Shown here in pieces: positions 25,418 to 32,418 of a stretch of DNA of 33,670 bases. Below the pieces are notes generated by a model, which saw only the letters and a list, made by a program, of their open reading frames with translations, was not told the origin of the DNA and ran no database searches. Origin of the DNA: Marinifilum fragile JCM 15579. GTDB taxonomy: Bacteria; Bacteroidota; Bacteroidia; Bacteroidales; Marinifilaceae. A program made the translations under genes and the position numbers. Every line of letters starts with the position of its first letter. Position 1 is the first letter of the stretch. Location of the stretch: assembly GCF_001310955.1 (NCBI RefSeq), contig NZ_BAZX01000039.1:1-33670 (forward strand). The letters are read 5' to 3'.

Positions 25418-27253
25418 ATGTGGGCTGATAATGTTACTGATAAAGACTTCCTAGGTTTTGATGTTCATGCTGACCTAATAAAAGAATTAATATCTGATGA
25501 AACACTTTTACCGATTACTATTGGCTTATTTGGAGACTGGGGTAGCGGTAAATCTAGTATTCTTGAAACATTAAAAAATGAAATAGAAGACCCTGAATCG
25601 GGAACAGTTTGTTTGTATTTTAATGGTTGGATATTTGAAGGCTACGATGATGCTAAAGCCGCATTGTTAGAGTCTATAATTAAGGAGTTTGAAGATTCTG
25701 AAAGATTTGGTGAAGGACTTAAAGATAAGATAGGAAAACTGGTTAAGTCTGTTGACTGGATGCGTGTTGTTGGCTACGGAATGAAAAATATAGCGATTCC
25801 TGCTGCAACCGCATATTTGACAGGAGGTGCTAGTCTAATTCCACAATTGGCGCAAGGGTTAACAAATGCCGCTGAAAAGCCAGAAGAATTATTAGAAAAA
25901 ATCCAAAGTGGTGAAGCTGAAAGCTTCGTAAAACAATTTATAAAAACACCTGAAAAAGAGAACGAAATTTCATCTGTAAGGGAATTTAGAGATGATTTCG
26001 AAGAGCTAATTAATAAATCAAAGATTAATAAACTAGTTATATTAGTTGATGATTTAGATAGATGTACACCTGATAGGATTATTGATAATTTGGAAGCTAT
26101 AAAGTTGTTTTTGAATGTTAAAGATACTGCCTTTATCATTGGTGCAGACCCTAGGATTGTCAGGCATGCAATAGAGTTTAGATATAATAATTCAATATCA
26201 TATGCTACTGATGAAAATAGAAATGATAGAATTGTCAAAGACTATCTTGAAAAACTAATTCAGATTCCATATACTCTTCCTAAACTATCTGATTCAGAAG
26301 TAGAGACTTATATTACACTGTTATTTTGTGAAAGGGATTTAGATGATGATACATTTTCAAAAGTTATAACTGCTTTTAAAGATTTTAAATGTAAAGACAG
26401 GTACAGTGTTTTTAATTATTCGCATATTAATGAGGTACTTGACTCTTCAGAGATTTCTCAACTAAGCAAGAGCGTTCCTCTAATTTCGAAACTATCATCC
26501 ATTATAACAGAGAGCTTATACGGTAACCCAAGACAAATTAAGAGATTTCTCAACACCTTTATGTTAAGGAAGAAATTAGCAAAAGTTGCCAATATTAGTA
26601 ATTTCAAAGATGATGTTCTAGCAAAATTGATGGTGTTAGAGTATTCAGAATCAAAGCTTTTTGAAGAGTTGTACAAATGGCAAATATCACAAGATGGTAC
26701 TCCGAGAGAGTTAAAAGAAATTGAAGAAATATGTGAAGATAAAACAAGAGCTAAAAGTGAACTCAATGAGAAATATAAACTCTGGAATAATTATAAGGTA
26801 ATTAATTGGATTAAAGCTTCACCGTCTTTGTCAGAATTTGATTTACGTGACTATTTCTGGTTATCTAGAGATAAGTTGTCTTCTATTAATGGAAACACAT
26901 TGATTCCTCCATTTATAAAATCTTTATTACTAAAACTAGAAGAAGATATTCCAACTAAACTTACAAAGGAAATCATTTCAAGTGAACTTATACCTTTGAA
27001 TGGGACAGAAAGACAGGTTTTCTTTACATTATTAAGTCAACAATTAATTGCTAATCCTTCAGAAAAAAGATTTTATGACATATTTAATTATTCGATAGAA
27101 TTAGGTGTTGAAGAATGTATTGACATTTACACTCAATCAATAAAAGCTATTGGTCAACATGTTCCTCCAGCAGTTATTGAGGCACTAAAAAGATATGACC
27201 AAATATCTTCAATAAATGTGTTTTTAGAACAATTTAAACGAGTAAAAAAATAA
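25418..27253 (+). CDS. qatA: QatA: KAP-family P-loop ATPase of the Qat antiphage system
   Basis: 611 aa. Walker A is GDWGSGKSS (39-47) after DLIKELISDETLLPITIGLF, and Walker B is LVILVDDLDRC (206-216). The order and the sequence after it (DNLEAIKLFLNVKDTAFIIGADPRIVRHAI) are typical of KAP NTPases. A weakly hydrophobic insertion lies at 123-147 between the two Walker motifs, where KAP proteins often have membrane helices; here it is too weak to call transmembrane. The ATP-binding residues look intact. In the Qat system the ATPase acts with QatB, QatC and QatD; its precise role is not settled. First gene of the operon, 4 bp before qatB. The identification rests on motifs plus the exact qatABCD gene order. 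Confidence 0.9.
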   Translation: MWADNVTDKDFLGFDVHADLIKELISDETLLPITIGLFGDWGSGKSSILETLKNEIEDPESGTVCLYFNGWIFEGYDDAKAALLESIIKEFEDSERFGEGLKDKIGKLVKSVDWMRVVGYGMKNIAIPAATAYLTGGASLIPQLAQGLTNAAEKPEELLEKIQSGEAESFVKQFIKTPEKENEISSVREFRDDFEELINKSKINKLVILVDDLDRCTPDRIIDNLEAIKLFLNVKDTAFIIGADPRIVRHAIEFRYNNSISYATDENRNDRIVKDYLEKLIQIPYTLPKLSDSEVETYITLLFCERDLDDDTFSKVITAFKDFKCKDRYSVFNYSHINEVLDSSEISQLSKSVPLISKLSSIITESLYGNPRQIKRFLNTFMLRKKLAKVANISNFKDDVLAKLMVLEYSESKLFEELYKWQISQDGTPRELKEIEEICEDKTRAKSELNEKYKLWNNYKVINWIKASPSLSEFDLRDYFWLSRDKLSSINGNTLIPPFIKSLLLKLEEDIPTKLTKEIISSELIPLNGTERQVFFTLLSQQLIANPSEKRFYDIFNYSIELGVEECIDIYTQSIKAIGQHVPPAVIEALKRYDQISSINVFLEQFKRVKK

Positions 27254-27257
27254 TTAC

Positions 27258-27998
27258 ATGGGAACATCTCAATCATATTCTGGGTTTTCAAAAAATCCAA
27301 ATTGGAAACCATTAAGCGATAGTATAACAAGGGCTTGTGATAGTGGTAATATACCCAAAGAAAAACTTGCTAGAGTAGCAGGTAATTTTGTTAACCTACT
27401 TGGTGGCTCAAATGCAGGAGGAAGAGGTCAGTCCAAAATTGGGGGTAAATCGGGTATACGAACTGCTCAGCGATTAGGAGGATTTTTTGGTGATATTAAT
27501 TCTTTAGGTTTTTCGCAGGCTTTAGCAAATACTGGATTTGATTATGATGGAACTCAGTCTTCTAGCGATGTTATTAATCATTTACTTGAATATTGCGCAG
27601 GTGTTGCTTCTGCAATAGATGATACAGCGGCAAAAGAAGCAGAACGTCAATTACTTGAAGAAATAGTTACGGAGGCTCAAGATTTTGGAGAATTGGAGGA
27701 AAGCTTTAAAGAAAAAATTGAAGAATATGGCATTGAGGAATTAATGATAAAGTATTACGCATATTATATATATGAACATTTATCAATTGATTTTTATGAG
27801 CATTTGATAAAAAGCAAAGGAAAATCAATGTGCGGAAATCTATACAGGCAATTAAAAGACTTCCTTTTTGAAAAAGTAAAAAACATTTCGAGGAATAGAG
27901 ACTTAAGTAAAATAAAATGGGACAGTGATGAAGGTAATGAAATGGTAAAAAACATCTTTGAAGACACATTAAAGGCATTTGAAGGATATGAAAGTTAA
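27258..27998 (+). CDS. qatB: QatB: Qat antiphage system component
   Basis: 246 aa. It begins MGTSQSYSGFSKNPNW and has a Gly/Ser-rich segment (LLGGSNAGGRGQSKIGGKSG, about 48-67) followed by an all-helical C-terminal half with acidic helices. No catalytic motif is visible. It is assigned as QatB by position between the KAP ATPase and the QueC-like gene and by this Gly-rich N-terminal character. After removal of Met the N-terminus would be glycine, the kind of residue reported as a target of QueC-like modifying enzymes in defence systems (recalled, not checked). Spacing: 4 bp after qatA, 11 bp overlap with qatC, so strongly coupled. Confidence 0.85.
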   Translation: MGTSQSYSGFSKNPNWKPLSDSITRACDSGNIPKEKLARVAGNFVNLLGGSNAGGRGQSKIGGKSGIRTAQRLGGFFGDINSLGFSQALANTGFDYDGTQSSSDVINHLLEYCAGVASAIDDTAAKEAERQLLEEIVTEAQDFGELEESFKEKIEEYGIEELMIKYYAYYIYEHLSIDFYEHLIKSKGKSMCGNLYRQLKDFLFEKVKNISRNRDLSKIKWDSDEGNEMVKNIFEDTLKAFEGYES

Positions 27999-29358
27999 TA
28001 TTGAATATACAGAACCATCTAAGGGTAATTTTTCTAGCATAAAATTAAATTTTGAGCCTAAAGATGAAAAAAAGCAGTTTTGTAATCTTAAAGTTGATTA
28101 CTCGGAAGCTTTCAGAATTATTGGTCTGCCAAAAAGCGAGGCGTTTGATTTCTTTTTAATAGGTGTAATTGTATATGGTATAGACAATGCCATTGATAGA
28201 GACAAATACTCAATTAACGGTTGGTCAAGAGAACTCGAAGTTTCATTTTCAGTATTTAATCCAGCAAAATGGAATAGTGTATCAGAAGTTTTAAAAAAAT
28301 CTCTCGATTTCTTGACTGGTGATATATGGACTATTTCATTTGAACACCATAGTGTTGCTTCATATTATTTTCCATCTAGAAAAGATTTGAATGAATTTAA
28401 CGCTAATAAAGGAACGTTTGACGATGTATCTGTTGTTAGTTTATTTTCAGGTGGACTTGATTCATTAATCGGTATAATTGACCAATGTGAAAACTTGGTT
28501 GATAAGAAAGTATTATTAGCCTCACATTCAGATGGGAATTTTAAAGGTGTTATGTCAGAACAAGATGAATGTTTTAATTCCATATCTACTATGTATTCAA
28601 AAGTTCTAGCATGGGCTAGGATAAAAGTTTCTTTACAAAACATAACAGACGGAGAAGGATATAAAAATGAAATCACAACAAGGAGTCGCTCAATTTTATT
28701 TTTAGGCATCGGAGTTTTATATGCAAATAGTATACTTGATAATATTGATGTATTAATACCAGAAAATGGAACTATTGCTATCAATCACCCGCTTACAGCA
28801 TCACGTAGAAGTAGTTGTAGCACACGGACTGCTCATCCATATTTTATTAATTTACTGAATGATTTACTAAATAGCATTGGAATTACTAACCATATCAAAA
28901 ATCCTTATGAATTAAAGACCAAAGGAGAAATGGTTGAAAATTGCTTGAATCAAGTATTGTTAAACAAGACAATAGAACTTTCATGTTCTTGTGCTAAAAA
29001 TGGTCATAACTATCATTGGGATAATAGGACTGGTACAAAGCACTGTGGGCGTTGTATGCCTTGCATGTATAGGCGTGTTGCACTACATAAAGTAGGTAAT
29101 GATAATCAAATGTATGGTATTGACATATTTAATACAGCTGCGGCGAAGCTGGACAATATTGATTTAATAGCCTTTTTTGATTATATAAAAACTGATTTAT
29201 CAATTGAGAGTATTGAAAGGAACTTATTAGTTAATGGCTCATTACCATTAGATAAAATAAGGGATTATGCATTAGTAATTGATAGAACTCGCTCTGAGAT
29301 TAAGGATTGGATTAGGCAAAAAGGAAGTTCAAAAGTTAAAAACATGGTTGGTTTATGA
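27988..29358 (+). CDS. qatC: QatC: QueC-like protein of the Qat antiphage system
   Basis: 456 aa from the ATG at 27988, which has GAAGGA just upstream; a TTG at 27979 would add MKD. The PP-loop ATPase motif SLFSGGLDS (about 151-159) is that of QueC (7-cyano-7-deazaguanine synthase). A C-terminal cysteine cluster (CSC at 333-335, then C353, C356 and C359 in HCGRCMPC) matches the QueC zinc site. It is about twice the length of QueC (about 230 aa), with an unrecognised N-terminal domain of about 145 residues, as in defence-associated QueC-like proteins. No queuosine or preQ0 pathway genes are present, so a role in modification during defence is more likely than tRNA biosynthesis. Its stop overlaps the qatD start (ATGA). 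Confidence 0.9.
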   Translation: MKVNIEYTEPSKGNFSSIKLNFEPKDEKKQFCNLKVDYSEAFRIIGLPKSEAFDFFLIGVIVYGIDNAIDRDKYSINGWSRELEVSFSVFNPAKWNSVSEVLKKSLDFLTGDIWTISFEHHSVASYYFPSRKDLNEFNANKGTFDDVSVVSLFSGGLDSLIGIIDQCENLVDKKVLLASHSDGNFKGVMSEQDECFNSISTMYSKVLAWARIKVSLQNITDGEGYKNEITTRSRSILFLGIGVLYANSILDNIDVLIPENGTIAINHPLTASRRSSCSTRTAHPYFINLLNDLLNSIGITNHIKNPYELKTKGEMVENCLNQVLLNKTIELSCSCAKNGHNYHWDNRTGTKHCGRCMPCMYRRVALHKVGNDNQMYGIDIFNTAAAKLDNIDLIAFFDYIKTDLSIESIERNLLVNGSLPLDKIRDYALVIDRTRSEIKDWIRQKGSSKVKNMVGL

Positions 29359-30086
29359 TAATTGACACACACTGCCATTATGATATGTTTGAAAATCCGA
29401 CTCAAATAGTTAGAGATTGCGAGCAAAAACAGATTGTTACAATTGGGATGACAAATTTACCTAGTCATTTTGAAATGGGATATCCGCATATTAAGGGATA
29501 TAAATATATTAGAATGGCATTAGGTCTGCACCCCTTGATGGCTAAAGAACACGACCGTGAATTGGTTAGGTTCAAAAAAAATATAGATAATACATCTTAT
29601 ATTGGTGAAGTAGGTTTGGATTTTTCTAGAGATGGAATTTCAACTAAGGATATTCAAATAAGTAGCTTTGAGTATGTTTTGGCAACAATAAAATCTAAGG
29701 AAAAGATTGTTAGCCTTCATTCCAGAAGAGCAGAAAAAGAAGTACTCGAATTATTGAAAAAATACGAAATTAAGAATGCAATTTTTCACTGGTATTCTGG
29801 AGGTGTAAAAATTTTAAGAGAGATTTTGGAAAATGGTTATTATTTCTCAATAAATCCAGCAATGGTTAAAAGTAAATCTGGTCAAAAGTTAATTGCTGAA
29901 ATACCATTGGATAGGATTCTAACAGAAACAGATTCTCCATATACTCAGATTGGGAGTCGTACAACGGAGCCTAGCGATGTGAAAATAGTAATTAGCTATT
30001 TGTCTGAAAGTAAAGGAATGTCAGCAGAAGTTGTGGAAAATAAGATATATTCTAATTTTAAAACCTTAATCAATAAAATTCGATGA
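29355..30086 (+). CDS. qatD: QatD: TatD-like metal-dependent DNase of the Qat antiphage system
   Basis: 243 aa, slightly shorter than housekeeping TatD (about 260). All metal-site motifs are present: DTHCHYD (His6, His8), GEVGLDF (Glu85), LHSRR (His122), FHWYSGG (His145) and TETDSPY (Asp193). TatD enzymes are TIM-barrel amidohydrolase-type nucleases with 3'-5' exonuclease activity, so this is the probable DNA-cutting effector. It starts by ATGA overlap with the qatC stop, so translation is coupled. No membrane segment. It closes the operon; a hairpin element follows 19 bp later. Confidence 0.9.
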   Translation: MIIDTHCHYDMFENPTQIVRDCEQKQIVTIGMTNLPSHFEMGYPHIKGYKYIRMALGLHPLMAKEHDRELVRFKKNIDNTSYIGEVGLDFSRDGISTKDIQISSFEYVLATIKSKEKIVSLHSRRAEKEVLELLKKYEIKNAIFHWYSGGVKILREILENGYYFSINPAMVKSKSGQKLIAEIPLDRILTETDSPYTQIGSRTTEPSDVKIVISYLSESKGMSAEVVENKIYSNFKTLINKIR

Positions 30087-30104
30087 ATATCCAACCCACA
30101 CAGC

Positions 30105-30162
30105 CAAGCACATTTGTAATTCGCACAAGCCTACACACAGCCAAAAATTACAAAAGAGCTTG
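30105..30162 (+). repeat. structured hairpin element downstream of qatD
   Basis: Outer stem CAAGC/GCTTG, internal loop ACA/AGA, inner stem TTTGTAATT/AATTACAAA (30113-30121, 30146-30154) and a loop starting CGCACAAGC. Compared with the copy at 25304, the stems carry compensating base changes while both loops are conserved, which indicates selection on structure. A 61-codon open frame at 30083-30268 merely runs through this element. Confidence 0.75.
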
Positions 30163-30192
30163 TCTGTCTGCCACCGCTTTTTTGCCGTCCCT

Positions 30193-30208
30193 AAAAACTA
30201 TTTTTTTC
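30193..30208 (+). repeat. 16-bp inverted repeat, right copy
   Basis: AAAAACTATTTTTTTC, the perfect reverse complement of 25242-25257, about 5 kb apart, placed outside the hairpin element exactly as on the left. Confidence 0.65.
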
Positions 30209-30284
30209 GGGAACAGCAGTGCTTCGATTGAGCGAATTTATGATAGTAAAAGATTGATAATTAATTAATAATGAATGAACACCA

Positions 30285-30419
30285 GCAGCTAACAAAGTAT
30301 ATAAAACATTTGGCGGATAGTGCTAATTTTAAGGCTATTACATTTTATAAAAATTGTAGCGGTTTGACAGGTTTGCTCTCCGAAATGCCAAACGTTTCAT
30401 ATACGTGGCCGTTATGCAC
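30285..30419 (+). repeat. attC-like site
   Basis: Closing box GCAGCTAAC (30285-30293). Arms GTATATAAAACATTTGGC (30297-30314) and GCCAAACGTTTCATATAC (30387-30404) match at 16 of 18. Opening box GTTATGCAC at 30411-30419. The spacer shares GGATAGTGCTAAT and GTAGCGGTTTGACAGG with other sites. Confidence 0.88.
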
Positions 30420-30435
30420 AAGTTCAAAAAACCTA

Positions 30436-30900
30436 ATGAAAGCCCAAATTGAGAAATATAAAATATCAGGAAAAGTTTACGCTTGGACTTATAAAGAAAA
30501 CCAGCGGAATTATCCTGGTTGGAACTTTAGTGTTGATTTAAAAGCTAGTGAATGTCTTTCAGCATTATTGAGTTTAATGAATGACTGTGAATGGTCGAGT
30601 AAAAAGACTATTTCGACCGAATTGCCAACTGAATCACAATTAAAAGTTCCGAATAATCGAAACGGAGTTGCAAGTTGGAAATCTAAATCGAATCTAACTC
30701 TGAATTGCAAAACGTCTGAATCAGAGAATTATTGGAAGATTAACGAGTTGGATGACGGCATTGAAATTCAATTTGGAAAAGCAAAACTGACCGAATTACA
30801 AAACGCGATAAATGGAATTCCAAAAGGGAATGGTGATTTTGCAATTACAGATCAACACGAGGAAAATATTTTGTATTTCTGGTGGAATTTGGAGGAATAA
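30436..30900 (+). CDS. unrecognised small soluble protein (cassette gene)
   Basis: 154 aa from the ATG at 30436. The open frame reaches back to 30271, but that stretch is the attC-like site, so the internal ATG (17 bp after the opening box) is the real start. It begins MKAQIEKYKISGKVYAWTYKENQRNYPGWNF and ends with a tryptophan-rich strand (ENILYFWWNLEE). No signal peptide, membrane helix or known motif; single-domain alpha/beta composition. Sole gene in a cassette of about 500 bp. Function unknown; such orphan cassette proteins are often immunity or antitoxin-like, but nothing here shows that. Confidence 0.7.
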   Translation: MKAQIEKYKISGKVYAWTYKENQRNYPGWNFSVDLKASECLSALLSLMNDCEWSSKKTISTELPTESQLKVPNNRNGVASWKSKSNLTLNCKTSESENYWKINELDDGIEIQFGKAKLTELQNAINGIPKGNGDFAITDQHEENILYFWWNLEE

Positions 30901-30906
30901 GAACCA

Positions 30907-31103
30907 GTGCATAACAAAAGCTAAATAGCATAGGCTAGCCGGAGGTCATCGAATGTTTATACTTTTAATGAGCACGGTAAGCTACCTATTTTAGAATTGT
31001 TATAGTTAAATGTAATCCTAAAATAGTTACCTTCCCTTCATATAAAATTTGAAACATAAAATCACTAAGTAGCCTACGCCACTTAGCAAGACCGTTAGGG
31101 CAA
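30907..31103 (+). repeat. attC-like site, enlarged, with a second internal hairpin
   Basis: Closing box GTGCATAAC (30907-30915) complements GTTATGCAC at 30411. Arms GCTAAATAGCATAGGCTA (30920-30937) and TAGCCTACGCCACTTAGC (31070-31087) match at 15 of 18. Opening box GTTAGGGCAA at 31094-31103. At 197 bp it is the longest site; the spacer contains its own inverted repeat, CTATTTTAGAAT (30986-30997) and ATCCTAAAATAG (31015-31026), with GGTAA/TTACC outside. Confidence 0.86.
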
Positions 31104-31170
31104 ATTTAAACCGGCTACTGTACAGAAAAAAGAATCGACAGGCATAATTTTAAAGTAATAATTATTACAA

Positions 31171-31704
31171 ATGGCACAAGTAGATTTATTAAAACTTATA
31201 AATGATTTTGGGATTAATAGCTTGCATGAATTCAAAGTTTTATCACACAGAGATAGAACAATATTTACATCAAGACTTTATAAGAAGTTGGAGAACAAAA
31301 AATATAAAACATATACACTTCAGTCTATTAAAAGCTCAGACGGTATACGGTTTCATTATAATTGTCCTAAGGGAATCAGTAGTAAAGAACAGATATCAAC
31401 ATTTTTGAACAAACTTTCATTTTATTCAGATAAATCTCTTATAACTATCCCTTTAAAAGGTCGAAAAATATTAAAAAAAGATTATGACATAAATGGTAGA
31501 AGGTTTAAACTTGATGAAAATGAAATGCTATTTGGAGAAATCGAGACCATAGAAAAATGTGAATATGGTGGTGAAATTCAAGAAATAAAGGATAATGCAT
31601 ATATCATAGACAAAGCACATTTTGAACATTTGGTTGAGGTTATTGTAGAAAACAAAGTTTTATTAGAAAAAGATTATGCTATATATTTTTTTTACTGGTA
31701 TTGA
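31171..31704 (+). CDS. unrecognised cassette protein, N-terminal part of a probably frameshifted gene
   Basis: 177 aa, charged and soluble, no signal or membrane segment. It begins MAQVDLLKLINDFGINSLHEF and includes SSKEQISTFLNKLSFYSDKSLITIPLKGR; no family recognised. It ends in an eight-T run: the frame reads KDYAIYFFYWY and stops, while removing one T would give KDYAIYFFTGIEKQLKKEI and join it to the next frame (to 32257), making one protein of about 361 aa. Both pieces lie in a single cassette, which supports a single original gene. The shift could be a sequencing error, a mutation, or slippage at the homopolymer used for expression control. Confidence 0.6.
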   Translation: MAQVDLLKLINDFGINSLHEFKVLSHRDRTIFTSRLYKKLENKKYKTYTLQSIKSSDGIRFHYNCPKGISSKEQISTFLNKLSFYSDKSLITIPLKGRKILKKDYDINGRRFKLDENEMLFGEIETIEKCEYGGEIQEIKDNAYIIDKAHFEHLVEVIVENKVLLEKDYAIYFFYWY

Positions 31705-32257
31705 AAAGCAACTAAAAAAAGAAATAAAGCCTGGGTATCATTTGACAACTGCAAATTTCAGTTTAAAATCATTAAGAGAGCAATTTTATGAATTTGATAA
31801 TATGTCGACAGGATATTATGAAGAACCACTTCCACCTATTTTATTGCCTCAATTTTCAAATGTTCCAGCAGAAATTATAATTGAGATTAAGAAGCAAGAA
31901 AAAGAACTTTATTTTAAGTTTCACCAACGATTGAAACAAATCTTGAAAAAGGAAATTGAACAAGAACAAGAACTTCTTGATTTCATGAGGGAAATTGATA
32001 ATGAAGTTAGGATTCTAAAAAAGAAATTTGAAATAATAAGAAAAGCATGGGAAAGAAAAAAGTATTTCTTTATTCTAACGCAATCTGTAACAAGTGTGAT
32101 TTTATCTGTCCCTGAAGCATTTGGTATAAAACTACCTATTTTAGGGGGAACAACAATTAAAGACTATTTTGAAAAATGGGTTGATAAGGATGAAAAAGCA
32201 TCAATGTTAAAACTTGAACCCTTCTATATTATGTTACGAATAGATGGAAAGAAATAA
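31676..32257 (+). CDS. unrecognised cassette protein, C-terminal part of a probably frameshifted gene
   Basis: 193 aa in the frame after the T8 run, overlapping the preceding gene by 29 bp. The ATG at 31676 lies inside the upstream coding frame and has no evident ribosome site, so independent translation is doubtful. The region contains a lysine/glutamate-rich coiled coil (about 66-125) and a moderately hydrophobic stretch near 130-150 (YFFILTQSVTSVILSVPEAFGIKLPI). No known motif. It is followed at once by the closing box TTGCCCTAAC. Confidence 0.5.
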   Translation: MLYIFFTGIEKQLKKEIKPGYHLTTANFSLKSLREQFYEFDNMSTGYYEEPLPPILLPQFSNVPAEIIIEIKKQEKELYFKFHQRLKQILKKEIEQEQELLDFMREIDNEVRILKKKFEIIRKAWERKKYFFILTQSVTSVILSVPEAFGIKLPILGGTTIKDYFEKWVDKDEKASMLKLEPFYIMLRIDGKK

Positions 32258-32261
32258 AAAC

Positions 32262-32398
32262 TTGCCCTAACATTTTGTATAAGCAATGGCAGGCGATGTG
32301 GTAAATATCAAGGTTTATAGCCCGCTCAAACTGCGAGGCGGTTTGACAGGAAACTACCACGCAATCTGCCACTACTCATACAATTTACCGTTAGCAAC
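32262..32398 (+). repeat. attC-like site
   Basis: Closing box TTGCCCTAAC (32262-32271) complements GTTAGGGCAA at 31094. Arms TTGTATAAGCAATGGCAG (32275-32292) and CTGCCACTACTCATACAA (32366-32383). Opening box GTTAGCAAC at 32390-32398. Its right arm is identical to that of the site at 23227, and most of the spacer (GAGGCGGTTTGACAGG) is shared. Confidence 0.88.
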
Positions 32399-32418
32399 AA
32401 GCAAAAAAAAACAGCACG

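Larger units (their letters stand above)
25138..30293 (+). mobile_element. 5.2-kb gene cassette carrying the whole Qat operon
   Basis: The opening box GTTAGCTGC (25138-25146) and the closing box GCAGCTAAC (30285-30293) are exact reverse complements, and no internal attC-like site was seen between them, so the four qat genes form a single cassette. Most integron cassettes hold one gene of about 1 kb or less. Within it, the operon is further bracketed by a covarying hairpin pair and a 16-bp inverted repeat. Confidence 0.8.

Noticed and set aside
25192..25428. 78-codon open frame before qatA
   Set aside because: It covers the left inverted repeat and hairpin element and overlaps the qatA start in another frame; treated as the operon leader.
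27988..29358. Queuosine biosynthesis gene queC
   Set aside because: The PP-loop and zinc motifs are QueC-like, but the protein is about twice the length and sits in the order KAP ATPase, QatB, QueC-like, TatD-like, which is the Qat system.
30083..30268. 61-codon open frame directly after qatD
   Set aside because: It is read through the hairpin element and the inverted repeat; the Qat system ends with the TatD-like gene.
30271..30435. Longer N-terminus for the small cassette protein
   Set aside because: This stretch is the attC-like site at 30285-30419; the next in-frame ATG at 30436 is the plausible start.
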